Of a stretch of DNA of 64,000 bases, positions 21,880-33,229 are shown one piece after another; positions within the stretch are counted from its first letter, which is position 1; each line of letters begins with the position of its first letter. Position numbers and translations under genes: made by a program. The notes beneath the pieces are model-generated. The model had not been told where the DNA came from. It ran no database searches and saw only the letters and a program-made list of their open reading frames with translations. Source of the DNA: Kitagawia praeruptora (Eukaryota; Streptophyta; Magnoliopsida; Apiales; Apiaceae); assembly GCA_037693485.1 (NCBI GenBank), contig CM075349.1, positions 119,761,501 through 119,825,500 on the forward strand, given 5' to 3'.

Positions 21880-24545
21880 CTAATTCAGCAAGCTACAAAC
21901 ATAGCCGGAATCTGACGGGACTAGCTTCTCTGCCTTCTTAACTGCATCTAGAGGGAGTGGGATGAAACTTCTCTCAGGGCCATAAAAATGTGGAAAGACG
22001 TTGGAGCCATCTACATCTTCGTAAATCAATCCATCCCCTAGCTGCAAATTCATGAGACGGTATACACATGATTTTACTTCCTTATACATATACCATTGGC
22101 ATTAGAAAATGAAAAGAACTTTAAACAATAGCTACATTTCCGCTATAGCAGACCCTCCTCCCCCATATATTTCAGTATGGTCTAAGATGAAATACATGCA
22201 GCAGATTGTGTACTAGTATTTGACTAATATAACCAGCATTAAACAAACACCTCTCTCGACACATTCCAAAATGTTGCAGATTTCTTATATTTTCATTTTA
22301 TAAGATTTCAATTCATGTCAAGTTTCATGCAGGCAGTACTCCTAGCTGCTAGAGATGCATTCCAAATTCATTACCATCTCTCCCCATGAATTATGTGTAC
22401 ACGCACACATGAACACAAAAATTGTTACTAACATTTATCACTCTCCCCATGAATTATGTGTACACGCACACATGAACACAAAAATTTGTTACTAACATTT
22501 ATCACTCTTAGGCTATAGCTGGCTTAGCAGAATTCTTAATAAAAATTAATCCACAAACAAGTTTCTAGTGAATCCACAAAAATGAATATCCATGATAAAT
22601 TCAAATTTTATGTGAGGACATATACTTGAGCACTCTCATTAATCAATTGTACTGTATGGTACAATTTCTACTATCATTAATCAATGGTACAATTTTTTCT
22701 GTTTCAAAGAAACTTTATAGGTAACAAAATTTTCTACTTGAGACAGAGTTAGTATTAAATCAGTCATCAACCCAGTTTGGTACAGTTTTTCAAACTATAG
22801 GTACGTGGTATCTTAGTGGAAAAACAATATCTTAGTAGAAATCAAACTGAATAGATGTATGTTACAGTGTTGAAGGTACAAACTGCATCCACAGATGGAG
22901 CTAGATACACTCTAGTTTTGGATAATTCCCACTGCTGCTTTTCTTTTTAATAACTAACTTTACGCCTGTGTTGCTTATCATTTGTTACATAAAAGCCTTA
23001 AACTTTTAGCTTACAATATTTTATTCAGAATACAGATCATTCTTACAAAAGCTCTGAATTTCCCCCTTGCGCTGAAGTTTCAAATGAGATCTTTGTATTA
23101 CACTTTACACTGCTAAAATTCTTCAGCTTTGATTCAGGGAAGGGGAGGGGCTTGTTGAGATTAGAAAGTTGATACTATTACCTTTTTAGCATCAATTTGG
23201 AGCAAATAAAGATCTGTCTTGGATTTGGGGAAAAAGTTCTGCAAAGTTGGTTGCACCTGTTACACCTCAAGGTTAAACATTTTGCAAATACAAGACTAAC
23301 TCAATTATCAATTTTAGCGTCAAAAGCCAGATATAGTAATCCCCTGTAAATGTTATAATGACCATTGAATTAGTGTGAAATGTTATTCAAACCCCAATAA
23401 AACTAAATCAAATATTGGTTTAATGCAACATCCTCAAGTCAGAAGCCTCAAGACTCAAGAGGCATTTGTTTCAAGGTAACGATAGGAAAATAGAAAATAA
23501 ATAGCAACTTTATATTTAGAAGTCCAAAAAGATGATAGCTTTCTCATTTGCAGTGGAGCTGGTATGTGAGGCAATTTATATGCAAGGTTGTTGTTTGAAT
23601 TAAAGGGTGGATCACATTTTCCTCAACTCTCCTAAAGACATATTTTCTTGTTTATACAATAATAAAAACACATTGAAAATCCCTTGATTCACACTTATGA
23701 GGCATCAAAATATAAAACATTATCAAAATTTAACAATTTATATGCAAGGTTGTTGTTTGAATTAAAGGGTGGATCACATTTTCCTCAACTCTCCTAAAGA
23801 TATATTTTCTTGTTTATACAATAATAAAAACACATTGAAAATCCCTTGATTCACACTTATGAGGCATCAAAATATAAAACATTATCAAAATTTAAGACTA
23901 AATCATATATTAATTTGAGTATTAAAATCGAGAGAAAGCAACCCGCTGAAAATGCTCTAGCAACCACGTTACCAAATAGAAAAGTAATTCAGATCCCAGT
24001 AAGACTACATCAAGTATCCGATTATACACTTCACCAACTAAGAAGAGGGAGACACTAATTTTAAGGTAACCATATAAAATAAGGATTATTAGCAGCAAGT
24101 TTATGAATTAATGTCCGAAAAGATAATAAGTTTCCTACATGGAGCTTGTATGTAAGCCAAATACAATGCAAGTAATCAATCATCTTGATCAAGATGTTGC
24201 ATCCCATTTCTTGAACTTACAAACCATTTCACTTTGTTGCTTAGATAAAAATTAAAATTAACAAAACCTAATCAAGATTTAACAACCCCTTAAAATGAAA
24301 TTATTAATCTAGCTAAATACAATTAATCGTTACATATTTACATGAAAAAAACAAATGGGGTATCATAAAAAATAATAAATTCATATATTTAAGTAGGAAA
24401 CCTGATTGAGATTGCTGAGATGAATACAACCAGTGGACTTATCAAGCTCACCACCAAAAATACTACCAGTAGACTGGAGTGCCTCCCATTCCGCGGCGGT
24501 GCTGATTCTGTACACGAACTCTTCAGGCTCACTTTTTTCAGCCAT
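21880..24545 (-). CDS. DUF952 family protein, three exons, 126 aa
   Basis: Exons on the minus strand: 24545-24402, 23256-23182 and 22041-21880 (stop TAG 21882-21880), all with GT...AG introns in phase 0 (1145 and 1140 bp). Exon 1 begins MAEKSEPEEFVYRIST and includes GCIHLSNLNQ. Exon 2 gives FFPKSKTDLYLLQIDAKK. Exon 3 gives DGLIYEDVDGSNVFPHFYGP, then RSFIPLPLDAVKKAEKL. This order is the DUF952 fold as I know it from bacteria and plants: a small domain with a conserved His in 'IHLS' and a HFYGP motif. The biochemical function of the family is not established. There is no signal peptide, so it is likely soluble and cytosolic. An in-frame upstream ATG at 24608 would add 21 residues (MLAKHRLWP...); I prefer 24545 because family members start close to this point. 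Both introns carry tandem duplications. Confidence 0.9.
22381..22506. repeat. Tandem duplication in intron 2 of the DUF952 gene, 63-bp unit
   Basis: A segment containing CCCCATGAATTATGTGTACA and CATTTATCACTC occurs twice, starting about 22381 and 22444, with a one-base indel in an A/T run. Confidence 0.85.
23572..23895. repeat. Tandem duplication in intron 1 of the DUF952 gene, 162-bp unit
   Basis: Copies at 23572-23733 and 23734-23895 begin CAATTTATATGCAAGG. I saw one difference (AAAGACATA versus AAAGATATA), so the duplication is recent. Confidence 0.9.
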
Positions 24546-24796
24546 TTTTGTTATTACAGTGTAATGCTTTGGGTTTAGTTTAGGCCACAAACGATGTTTG
24601 GCTAACACTATACTAGTCAGTAGTCACAAACTATCTAAAATCAACATCTCACATCCACTTTAGCAACAAAAAAAAATTATCCAAAATGTTTATCAAATAA
24701 AAGATTTTTTTAGAGTCTGAATCTTGTAAAAGGAATCGATAAAATTTTGGAAAATTTACTAAAATATTAATATTTTAATTTTAAAATTTATTTTTA

Positions 24797-25210
24797 CTAG
24801 ATGATAACCCGTACAAAGCACGGTCGAGATAATTTATTTAAATTGATTATTTTTTTATTAAATTTTTATAAGAAATATTTTATTTATTACAAAAAATAAT
24901 AAAAGTAAAAAAGAAAACTATGTTATTTATGCAACTCAGTAGTTTAAAATAAAAAAATTGTAATTACATAAGAATTCCTATAAGTCTAGGAGATACGAAT
25001 CTAGAAGAAATTACCATTAAAACCGAATTCACTTATTAATAAGATATTAGATAATAACCCGTGCGAAGCATAGGTTCGAGAAAATTTAATTAAATTGATC
25101 ATTAATTTATTGTAAAAAATTATGTTATTTACAAAGAATTTGTTTATTAATAAAGGTCATTTTATATATTATATATTTAAGTTTATTTAAGAAAATGGAG
25201 GAAAGCAAGA
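24797..25210 (-). mobile_element. Two Helitron-like 3' ends in tandem (minus strand)
   Basis: On the minus strand, CCGTGCTTTGTACGG (stem CCGT/ACGG) followed by GTTATCATCTAG and then T fits a Helitron 3' end at 24797. A candidate 5' TC lies at 25044. A related end (CGCACGGGTTATTATCTAA) lies at 25047, and its body may reach ~25210. The insides are AT-rich and non-coding. The boundaries are tentative. Confidence 0.4.
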
Positions 25211-25214
25211 TTAG

Positions 25215-25608
25215 CAGCCTGTTTGGCTATGGCAACTTAAAGCCAAAAGCTCCTTTAAGGAGTTTTTGGTGTGTTTGTGTAACGTGGCTTTAAGCCGGCT
25301 TGAAGTTAAAAAACTGCTTTAAGTCAGAAGTTACATTTAGGTACTTTTGACTTATGACTTATGGCTTATGGAGTTTTTTTTTTTTTTTTTTTTCACAATT
25401 ATTGTAAAGCTTAAATATCATGAATTTAAAATTTTTTTAAGTCAAATATCACTTTAAGTCAAAATTATTAAATTCCCATTTAACTTTAAGTAAAATTATC
25501 CAAACACATTCATTCAACTTAAAGTAAACAACTTTACTTTCTCCTTTAAGTTAAAAACACCTCCATTAAGTCAAAAGTAACTTATTTTAAGCAATCCCAA
25601 ACACCCTC
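25215..25608. mobile_element. Harbinger-like MITE, ~394 bp
   Basis: Termini CAGCCTGTTTGG and CCAAACACCCTC are inverted at most positions, and TAG occurs just outside both (25212-25214 and 25609-25611). The interior holds complementary CTTTAAG blocks and a poly-T. It resembles the element at 19250-19665. The unusual TAG target leaves some doubt. Confidence 0.5.
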
Positions 25609-25859
25609 TAGATAAGGCCCAATGTCATATGGCTGGTATCTATAACATCATGTGTTTCCTTTGGGCTAAGGTCTTGGTGCTTTGTGTTTTATGAGCTCAA
25701 CTGCTCAAGTACAAAGTTCATGGTTCTAGGAATATCTTTTCTTGGAGTAATCTGTTAATGTCTTATCATTAGCATGAAACCATGCTCTGTTCAATATTTA
25801 AGCCACTCCTCTACACAGCACTATAGTACTCACACATAGGAATCACACTGTTCGAGTCT

Positions 25860-27580
25860 TAGGTGGTTACAACACGTAGGTATTTGTTCTTGTTCTCGGG
25901 GCATTACACACAATCTAAACTATATATCTCCACACTTTTTAGTTACTCGACACACTTTATCCTATCCAAACAGGCAAACACTCCTCAAATATGGCCTACT
26001 ATACTTAGAAAGCACCATTTAGAGGATAATTCAAGGTTAATGTCCATGTTATTCAAACCTCTCGGTAGTTTAATGGCAACATCAATGGAGTTGGGATCAT
26101 CATTAAAGACCATAAGGAACACATGGTGAAAGCTCTCACTGGAACTATGAGAGTGCTCTCCCCACTAGCCACTTAACTCTGGACACTCCACATGGGACTT
26201 AACCAAGCTCGACTCGAAAACTGCGAGATTGTCATGTTAGAGACAGACAATTTCAACTCCTACTTTGAGGTCACTTGAAAGGATGGGAGAGGAGATAGGA
26301 CGTGCTTATGGATTGTGGAGCAGATTAAGAAGTTACTAGGGCATAACCCGGAATGGGAAAATGTGGTCAAAATGTGGCGGACTCAGCAAATCTGAAATCG
26401 AATAGCTCATTACCTTGCGGCGGCTGGACTAAACAACTGGGATGCTATGTACTACAAAATTGTCCCGTTTGGATGATTGCATGAGAAGCTGGACTTGGAT
26501 ATGGGCTTTGGGCCTCCAATCCCCCAGCTCATGACATCTTCTATCCCCACTGATGCACAGGGTTGTTAGGAATTCTCGTTTCCTGTCTTTGCGTAAATTA
26601 AATACAGAGATTATAACAGTCAATAATAATAACAGATATTGACAGATGAACACCAAGATTTATACGTGGAAAACCCCCTTAAGCCAAAGAGGTAAAAACC
26701 ACGGGACCTGCTCCGAATGTTTCCACTATAATGATAATAATGGTTACAATATTCTCTCTCAAGTTTACGAAGTAACACTTGAGGCACAACTGAATAGAAA
26801 TACAGCGATTCACTACTCCTTCGGTACTGGACCGGATAACCTGGACAGAACTATCCCTTCGGTACTTGACCGGATAACCTGGAGGACTCCCCTTGTTGCG
26901 GCTGCAATAGCTGGACGAACTCCTAATGCTGTAAACCCAGATGGCTACAGCCCGATCAAACTCTCACACTAACTCACCCGAAATGAAAGAATAGAGTAGC
27001 ACGAGGGCCCCCTATCCTGACTTGCCTGAAACTACCGCAAGGTAAGTTTCCTACTAGACGGACTATCTAGCAGCTATAAACTAAGAAATGAGGGAGAGAG
27101 GAGAGTAAGATGTTTTGGTGTAATTTTATCAATGAAGGGGAGGGGGTATTTATAGGAAGGGGTTTGTAGTAGGTGGGGGTAGGTTTGTGTTAGGTGGTGA
27201 GGTTGGTAGTATGAGTTTGAAAAAAAAACTAGGCCGGTGCCTAACAAGGGTTTCGTTCTTGGCTTCGTTCCAACAGGTGATCCGCAGGTCCGAGCATAGG
27301 AAGCAGCTCAAGATCAAATCTCTGTTAACGGTGAAGGGTCTCAATAACTCTCCAGCCTCTTGTAGCCTTTTGAGTCTACATGTCTTTTGCCTGCTTTTGC
27401 CTTCTTTGTTTCAACTTTCAAGCGAGGTGTACTATTCACCGGTGCCGTTAGGCAACCACTTCGGTGTTCTGTTTGCGGATATATCTTCTACTTTTTCTCT
27501 GTATGGGTCGGTTGGGCTTCTAGGGTTCCTAGAAGTATTACCAACCTTCATTAATGGAAAATTTTAATTATAAAAAAAAT
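25860..27580 (+). pseudogene. LINE 3' relic with RNase H, interrupted by a solo LTR
   Basis: Broken frames at 26220-26460 read LETDNFNSYFEVT, LWIVEQIKKLLGHNPEWENV and NRIAHYLAAAGLNNWD, the pattern of a LINE-type RNase H domain, with several stops. The sequence resumes after the solo LTR (26564-27246) and ends TTCATTAATGGAAAATTTTA followed by a short A-tract near 27580, like a LINE 3' end. The left limit is arbitrary. Confidence 0.5.
26564..27246 (-). repeat. Solo LTR, 683 bp, with 5-bp target duplication
   Basis: Ends TGTTAGGAAT... and ...GTGCCTAACA are flanked by AGGGT on both sides (26559-26563 and 27247-27251). The minus-strand TATA CCTATAAATACCCCC near 27160-27146 sets the orientation. 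The segment AACACCAAGATTTATACGTG is typical of copia LTRs. No internal region is present, so this is the product of LTR-LTR recombination. Confidence 0.85.
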
Positions 27581-28041
27581 CGAGGAAAAAAACTAAATTA
27601 TTTTGATATATGCGTAAAAATGTACATGATTATGATAAATATGCTATTTATGAACTGAACAGAGTCATAATAAAAATTACAATTATAATAGTATTGAAAG
27701 ATTTTATTATTTTATTAAAAAATAATATAGAATCCTATTAGAAATAGGAATCTTAGGGATGGAACCAAATTTGGTACTGAAGTATCATTGAAAATGAATT
27801 TCGTTTACTATGGATAAACATGTCATCCTAGATCAACATATGCATTCGTAGTATTTTTTGACTAAATTGTAGTAAAAGAATTATAATTGTAATAAGATTT
27901 TATTTATTTTATAAAAATAACATAGATAGCTAGGGAAATTAGAATTTTAGGAATTTTGGTTAAAAAGGAGTACATTAAAAAGGAGTTTTGGTTATTAATA
28001 AAGGTTATAGATTCTAAATTGATAGAAAATTTATAATGTAA
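27581..28041. other. AT-rich intergenic DNA
   Basis: No ORF. Parts resemble the AT-rich segment at 57590-57800 (shared TAGAATCCT(A/G)TTA and ACCAAATTTG-type strings), so it may be old Helitron-type sequence. Confidence 0.35.
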
Positions 28042-28416
28042 TCTATACTATATATACTATATACTATATTACTATAATAAACGAAAGAGGTATAATTTGT
28101 AATTTGGTTAACCCCTTTGTTGGTTATCCCCTATTTTTGTTTATCCCTCAATCACGATTGTTAGATCTTCAACTTAAATAGATCATGACCGTTAGATACA
28201 ACAATACTAAAAGTTGTTATATACAGAGGTCTATGGTTCGATTCCCGTCAACAACATATTAATTTATATATAATACTAAAAATTATTATATACAAAAATG
28301 TAAGGTTCGAATTCTTCCAGTAACATATTACAATTAATAATTATAATATTATATTACATTATTAATAATTATAAAAAATTTAAAATAACCCGTACTTTGC
28401 ACGGATTATAAGCTAG
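28042..28416 (+). mobile_element. Non-autonomous Helitron, 375 bp
   Basis: It starts TCTATACTATATATACTATA and ends CTAG, inserted between host A (28041) and T (28417), with no target duplication. A short hairpin CCGTACTTTGCACGG lies 8 bases before CTAG. These are the classic Helitron termini. The interior is AT-rich and non-coding. Confidence 0.7.
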
Positions 28417-28461
28417 TTAGATTAATAATAAAAGTGGGGTTGCCCGTTTCATCTTTTGAGT

Positions 28462-29011
28462 TAGGGCTTGACCGGTTACAAGTGTCAATTTCGGGTAATG
28501 GGTCGGGTTCGTGTCGGGTTTGCTATACCTGATCCTGTTTTTGGGTCAACCCGAACTCGACCCGAACCCGAAATGGGTTGAAAATTTCAACCCCAACCCG
28601 ACCTGTTATGTAACCGGTCAACCCGAAAATGACCCGTTTTGACCCGAAAATAATAAAAAATAATTATGTTTATTTTATAAATAATTTTTATTTAAAATAT
28701 ATTAAAAAATATAATAGCAACTTAAAGTGATGAGATGTAAACTAAAATTATTTAAACAATATATAAATATATCACACACGTATACAATTATATAATCTAA
28801 ATTTTAATATTATGTATAATTTATTATATAAATTAAATTTTCGGGTCGAGTTCGGGTATTTTGGGTTAACCCGAAACTGACCCGAATTTTTCGGGTAAAT
28901 TTTTATCCAACCCGAATCCGACCCAAAACTCAAAACACTCAACCCAAATTCATACTTTTCCGTGTCGGATTCGTGTCGAGTTTCAGGTCGTGTCAAATTT
29001 TGACATCCCTA
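28462..29011. mobile_element. hAT-like element with ACCCGA subterminal repeats, left end unclear
   Basis: The right end is TTTTGACATCCCTA; many ACCCGAA/TCGGGT motifs lie in opposite orientations at the two ends around an AT-rich core. This is the same plan as 54443-55063. A clear 8-bp duplication was not found; the left end around 28462 seems rearranged. Confidence 0.5.
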
Positions 29012-29385
29012 AATGAACCTAATGTATACTTCAACCAACTCAATTTAGAACACTTCCACCAACTCATACACCTAGAGTAGCCGAATCAAAAACATAATCA
29101 ACGATCCAATTTGCAAAAAAAAAAAATTTGGACTTCTTATTCCCTGCATCTAGGGATGGCAAAAAAAACCGATCCGACGGATACCCGATCCAATTCGACC
29201 CGATTGGATCTTATCGAACCCGATTTTTTGGATTTGGATTTGGATTTGGATTTGATTTTTAAACCCGAAAGAGTTTGGATTTGGATTTGGATATTAGCTA
29301 TATCCAACCCGATCCAAACCCGAAACCCGAAAACCCGATCCAAACCCGATCCAAACCCGAAACCCGAAAAAAACCCGATATATAT

Positions 29386-30677
29386 TGTTAGTTACAGAGG
29401 CATGCCTGTATACATCTAATAACAAGCCTAATTGTTTGTAATGCTTTGCATTACTTACATGACCTCTTAACTGAGGGAACCTCTAGTTGTAGAGTTTCTG
29501 TTTGTATTGTACTTGTAATAGGCATCAAATCCTAGTTGTGTAACTGTACAAATAGAGTCTAGAATAATGCTTGAAAGAAGTTCCATGGTTCATGCCTCAA
29601 GCAAGGAGTTAAAGACTGCCAAATAATCACAGTTGGGATTTGAAGAAATGAAGAATTTGCCTAAGTACCAATTCGAGAAGTATATTTGTCTATTCGAGAA
29701 GTCCAGCATTCGAGAAGTCAGAGATTCGATATCTCAAGACACTATTCGATATCTCTGAATACACTGTTCGATATCTCATTCGATATCTCAGGGATTCGAT
29801 ATGTCTACTACTCTATTCGAGAACTCAAGAAGTCAACAAGTCAAGATGGTATTCGAGTTCTCAAAGAGTCAACAAGTCAAAGTTCCATTCGATATCTCAA
29901 AGACTCAGAAAGCTATTCGACAACTCGAGGATTCGATAAGTCAAATGCTCTATTCGACAACTCAAGGAATCCTGATGGAAAAGAGCTATTCGAGAAGTGG
30001 TTCGATATGTCACTATAACAGTATTCGAGAACTCAGAGTTATCGATCAAGTCAATTCTAGTTCTCGAATCACTTACTTAGTCACTTCTCGAATACATTCT
30101 TGGAGACAAAATACTGAAGAAATTGTACAAGTCAGAAACCTGCAACAAGCCAATGCACTTTATGGACCACAACCTGTAACGTGCTCTGGAAAGCCTACAA
30201 GGAAGCTTGGAGAGATATAGAAGAGACAAGGAGCTAAAGAAGTGGATCTAAACAGGCATTACAAAGTCAAATCTGTAACCGTTTGGACACTTACTCAAAA
30301 AGGATAGACAGACTAGAAAGTAATGTGTTTTAGCTACCTTATTTGTAGTAAGCAGGCTGTATCCATGTTCTATAAGGACACAGCCTCACTTCATAACTTA
30401 GTAACTTTGTGAGTCAAGTTTTTCATACACTGTAAGCTATATCTCTCTGAGAAAAACGAAGCTGAGAATACTACCATTTGTATTCACAGATTGTAGCAAC
30501 CTTTATCTAATATACATTAGATTAAAGTGATATTGTGTCTTGTGTTGTTTATTTATCCGCACCTTAATTTCTGCACACACAGGCACTTATCTGCTACACA
30601 GACTCAATCCAAGAAAAGTTCAAGAATCCATTCACCCCCCCCCCTCTGTATTCTTTTACCGTGTTCAATACTCAACA
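29386..30677 (+). repeat. 5' LTR of the Sire-like element
   Basis: Between 29670 and 30105 the LTR carries about 19 copies of a ~12-bp motif of form ATTCGA(G/T)A(A/T)(C/G)TC. A TATA-like TCTATAAGG lies near 30369. The end contains the C-run and TGTATTC typical of Sire R-U5. Open frames within the LTR (110 and 139 codons, present in both LTRs) come from the motif repeats and are not taken as genes. Confidence 0.95.
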
Positions 30678-30679
30678 AG

Positions 30680-30691
30680 TGGTATCAGAGC
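30680..30691 (+). other. Primer-binding site (initiator tRNA-Met)
   Basis: TGGTATCAGAGC, two bases after the LTR, matches the complement of the 3' end of plant initiator tRNA-Met, the usual copia primer. Confidence 0.9.
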
Positions 30692-30722
30692 GGGCTGTTT
30701 ATTCAAAAACAGAGAAACGATC

Positions 30723-32123
30723 ATGAGTTCGAATACACCAAAGACTACAGGAACGGTGAAGGTCCCTAAGTTTGATAAAGAAAACTTCAACCTCTGGAAG
30801 ATAAAGATGATGTTGTTCATCAAAGCCTCTCATCCCTTGTATCCTGAGATTCTCAAGAATGGTCCTTTTGTTCCACAACAAGAGATACCAGAGAAGACTG
30901 TTGGAACCATAACAATCCCTAGAGCTTATGAGGCCAATGATCCATCAAAGTGGACAGAGTCAGAAAGGGAGAAGGTTGCTCTTGACAGCCACCTCATGTT
31001 GCTCATCATTGATTCCATGGATATGTCAATGTTTGCAAACATTGCATCATGCACGTCTGCTAAAGAGATGTGGGATCACATTGAGGTGTTGTGTGAAGGG
31101 ACTGATGAGGTTAAAGAAAACAGGAAACAGATACTGGTCACACAGTATGAAGCTTTCATGGCACAGCCCAAGGAAAGCATCACTGAGATGTTTGAAAGAT
31201 TTCACAAGCTAGTTACTGAGTTGCAGATGAATGGAAAGGTTTACAGCACCAAGGAGTTAAATATGAAATTTCTGTTGTCTTCACCAAATCATCTGAAGCA
31301 AAGAGTCATTTCCCTAAGAGAGAGAGATTTGAACAAAGTCACCTATGATGTACTCTATGGAGTCCTAAAGACTCATGAACTTGAGTTGCTTCAGAAGAGG
31401 GCTATCCAAGCAAACCAAGGTAGGATGATAAACACATCATGTGCCTTGATTGTCAACAAATCCATCCTGGACCTAGAAGCATCTACAAGCCAACTAAGGA
31501 TAGAGGAGGTGGCAGATGATGAAGAAACTGAAGCTGGGGTGAGTGAACCTGTTGAGGAAAAGGAGGAAGAAAAAGAGGAGTTTTACACTCTGGAAGAACT
31601 TGATGGGATGGAAAATACTTCATATGCTTTCATGGCCAGAAAATTTCCAAACATCAGATTTAAAAGAAATCAACCCTTCAAACCCAAAACTCAAAACCAT
31701 TCAGCCAACAAGAACAAGGCACCTGTGAAACCAAACAGAAATAAGTTCAAAACCGGTTATGTGGATAGGTCATCTGTAAGGTGTTATAGATGCAATGACC
31801 TAGGGCATTTTGCCAGTGAATGCAAGAAGCCTAAAAAGAAGGATAGAGATTATCTTGAGCTAGAAGCTAAGTATGAGGCCCTTCTGAAAAAGCAGACACA
31901 TGGTAAGGCCTACATAGCTGAAGGGAAGTGTTGGGATGATTCTGAGAGTGATGAAGAGGAACAAGAATTCTGCAATTATGCCTTGATGGCCAACTCCAAG
32001 GATGACTCATCTTCATCTGATTCTCATGTACCATCTCTCACTACTATAGACATGTCTGTTTCTGAATACAAATCCATGATTGAACAATTATCTGTTGAAA
32101 TGTTAATATTCATACTAGTATGA
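30723..32123 (+). CDS. Sire-like copia Gag, 466 aa
   Basis: I chose ATG 30723, 32 bp after the primer-binding site; the open frame extends upstream to 30540, but that part lies in the LTR. Residues ~12-32 (TVKVPKFDKENFNLWKIKMM) are the DUF4219-like start; ~90-230 form the UBN2/copia gag domain (MWDHIEVLCEGTDEV, YEAFMAQPKESITEMFERFH); residues ~354-367 are a CCHC zinc knuckle, CYRCNDLGHFASEC. Gag forms the particle and binds genomic RNA. It ends in a TGA that overlaps the ATG of the next frame (ATGA, 32120-32123). The next frame reads naturally as a continuation of the same protein, so a one-base indel just before 32110 has probably split gag. Confidence 0.9.
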   Translation: MSSNTPKTTGTVKVPKFDKENFNLWKIKMMLFIKASHPLYPEILKNGPFVPQQEIPEKTVGTITIPRAYEANDPSKWTESEREKVALDSHLMLLIIDSMDMSMFANIASCTSAKEMWDHIEVLCEGTDEVKENRKQILVTQYEAFMAQPKESITEMFERFHKLVTELQMNGKVYSTKELNMKFLLSSPNHLKQRVISLRERDLNKVTYDVLYGVLKTHELELLQKRAIQANQGRMINTSCALIVNKSILDLEASTSQLRIEEVADDEETEAGVSEPVEEKEEEKEEFYTLEELDGMENTSYAFMARKFPNIRFKRNQPFKPKTQNHSANKNKAPVKPNRNKFKTGYVDRSSVRCYRCNDLGHFASECKKPKKKDRDYLELEAKYEALLKKQTHGKAYIAEGKCWDDSESDEEEQEFCNYALMANSKDDSSSSDSHVPSLTTIDMSVSEYKSMIEQLSVEMLIFILV

Positions 32124-33229
32124 CTGCTGCTAATGAGGAGATTGCTAAACTGTCTACTAGAAATGAAGTATTAACCAAAAAGAATGAGGAACTTGAGCTA
32201 ACTGCTATGCAAGTAGAAAACCTTAAGAAAGAAGTTGAATATTTGGAGAACAAGGTTCTATGTGCTAGTCAAGTAGAGAAGGCTCTTAGGGATGAATTAG
32301 CTGAGAATGAATTCAAACTTAAAACTTTCAAGAAATCATCTGGTTTAGTGCAATCCTACTGTGAGAAAATTGAAGCTAAACCTAAAGCAGCTATTGGACT
32401 TGACTATGACTCTCTCAAACAAAGGAAAGGCTATGCTGTCATCGAAGAGGACACAGCTGTTCATGAGAAAGTGCCTCACATTTTGAGAAAAACTAAAAAT
32501 CCAATTTTTAAGGAATCAACATTTGAAATTGATGAGGATGCCTTACTCATCAAGCAAATGTTGAATGATGAGGATGAGGCACAATCTAGTGAACAGCAAG
32601 CATCCTCTAAGGGTGAGAGTGCCAAGTCAAAGACCAAGAAGCCAGTAGTTGATAGGCCAAGACCTAAGAAGTTTGTTAAGTTTGTATCAGCTGGGAAGAG
32701 TGAATCAGAAAAGGAAGTGACTAAAAAGAAACAGAACAGAAATGGCAAGTTAGGGATTAACAAGGATAACAACTATGCTTATATGCCTAATGCCCCTAGG
32801 AAAACTTGTCAGAACTGTTTCAGTACCAACCATCTAACTCATGCATGCAAGAAACCTGTTAGTAGTGTGTCTAAACCTTTCTATGATTGTTCTGTGCCTC
32901 TAAGACATAGAGATGCACCCTTCTGTGATAAATTTGACTGTATGCCATGCAATATGAATGTTATGACTAGTTGTTTTAATTTAAGAAGACAGTTCATTGA
33001 TGGTTGTATCAGTCACAATTCTCACACACACTACACAAGGTCAAAGTCTTCAAGTCCTCCTAAAGCTAGGAAGGTACCTTTGTCACCTAAGTCTGAAACC
33101 TCAGGTTCTAAGACTTCCAACAGTGACAAGAAGACTGACACTAAGAAAGTTAACAAGCATGTTGTTTATGATAAAACTGTCTCTAAGTCACATGGACCCA
33201 AACTTGTTTGGGTACCAAAGGAAAAGTAA
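32120..33229 (+). CDS. Gag/leader continuation ORF with CCHC-like motif, 369 aa
   Basis: This begins with the ATG of the ATGA overlap but looks like the middle of a gag-pol polyprotein. A coiled coil covers residues ~1-80 (EVLTKKNEELELTAMQVENL). A Lys/Ser-rich stretch follows, then a cysteine-rich CQNCFSTNHLTHAC at ~230-243, and the end HGPKLVWVPKEK resembles the segment that precedes protease in Sire elements. It stops at TAA 33227-33229, overlapping the pol frame by 22 bases. Whether it is expressed separately, fused by frameshifting, or is simply broken cannot be told from one copy. Confidence 0.75.
   Translation: MTAANEEIAKLSTRNEVLTKKNEELELTAMQVENLKKEVEYLENKVLCASQVEKALRDELAENEFKLKTFKKSSGLVQSYCEKIEAKPKAAIGLDYDSLKQRKGYAVIEEDTAVHEKVPHILRKTKNPIFKESTFEIDEDALLIKQMLNDEDEAQSSEQQASSKGESAKSKTKKPVVDRPRPKKFVKFVSAGKSESEKEVTKKKQNRNGKLGINKDNNYAYMPNAPRKTCQNCFSTNHLTHACKKPVSSVSKPFYDCSVPLRHRDAPFCDKFDCMPCNMNVMTSCFNLRRQFIDGCISHNSHTHYTRSKSSSPPKARKVPLSPKSETSGSKTSNSDKKTDTKKVNKHVVYDKTVSKSHGPKLVWVPKEK

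Noticed and set aside
24546..24608. Upstream ATG (24608) extending the DUF952 protein by 21 residues
   Set aside because: The extension has no similarity to what I know of the family, and the downstream ATG fits the usual start; kept only as an alternative.
27187..27567. 126-codon plus-strand frame
   Set aside because: It starts within the solo LTR and runs into the LINE relic, so it crosses an element border.
29686..30220. Open frames of 110 and 139 codons, repeated at 42543-43077
   Set aside because: They lie wholly inside the two LTRs and are produced by the repeated ATTCGA-type motif; no domain or start context supports a gene.
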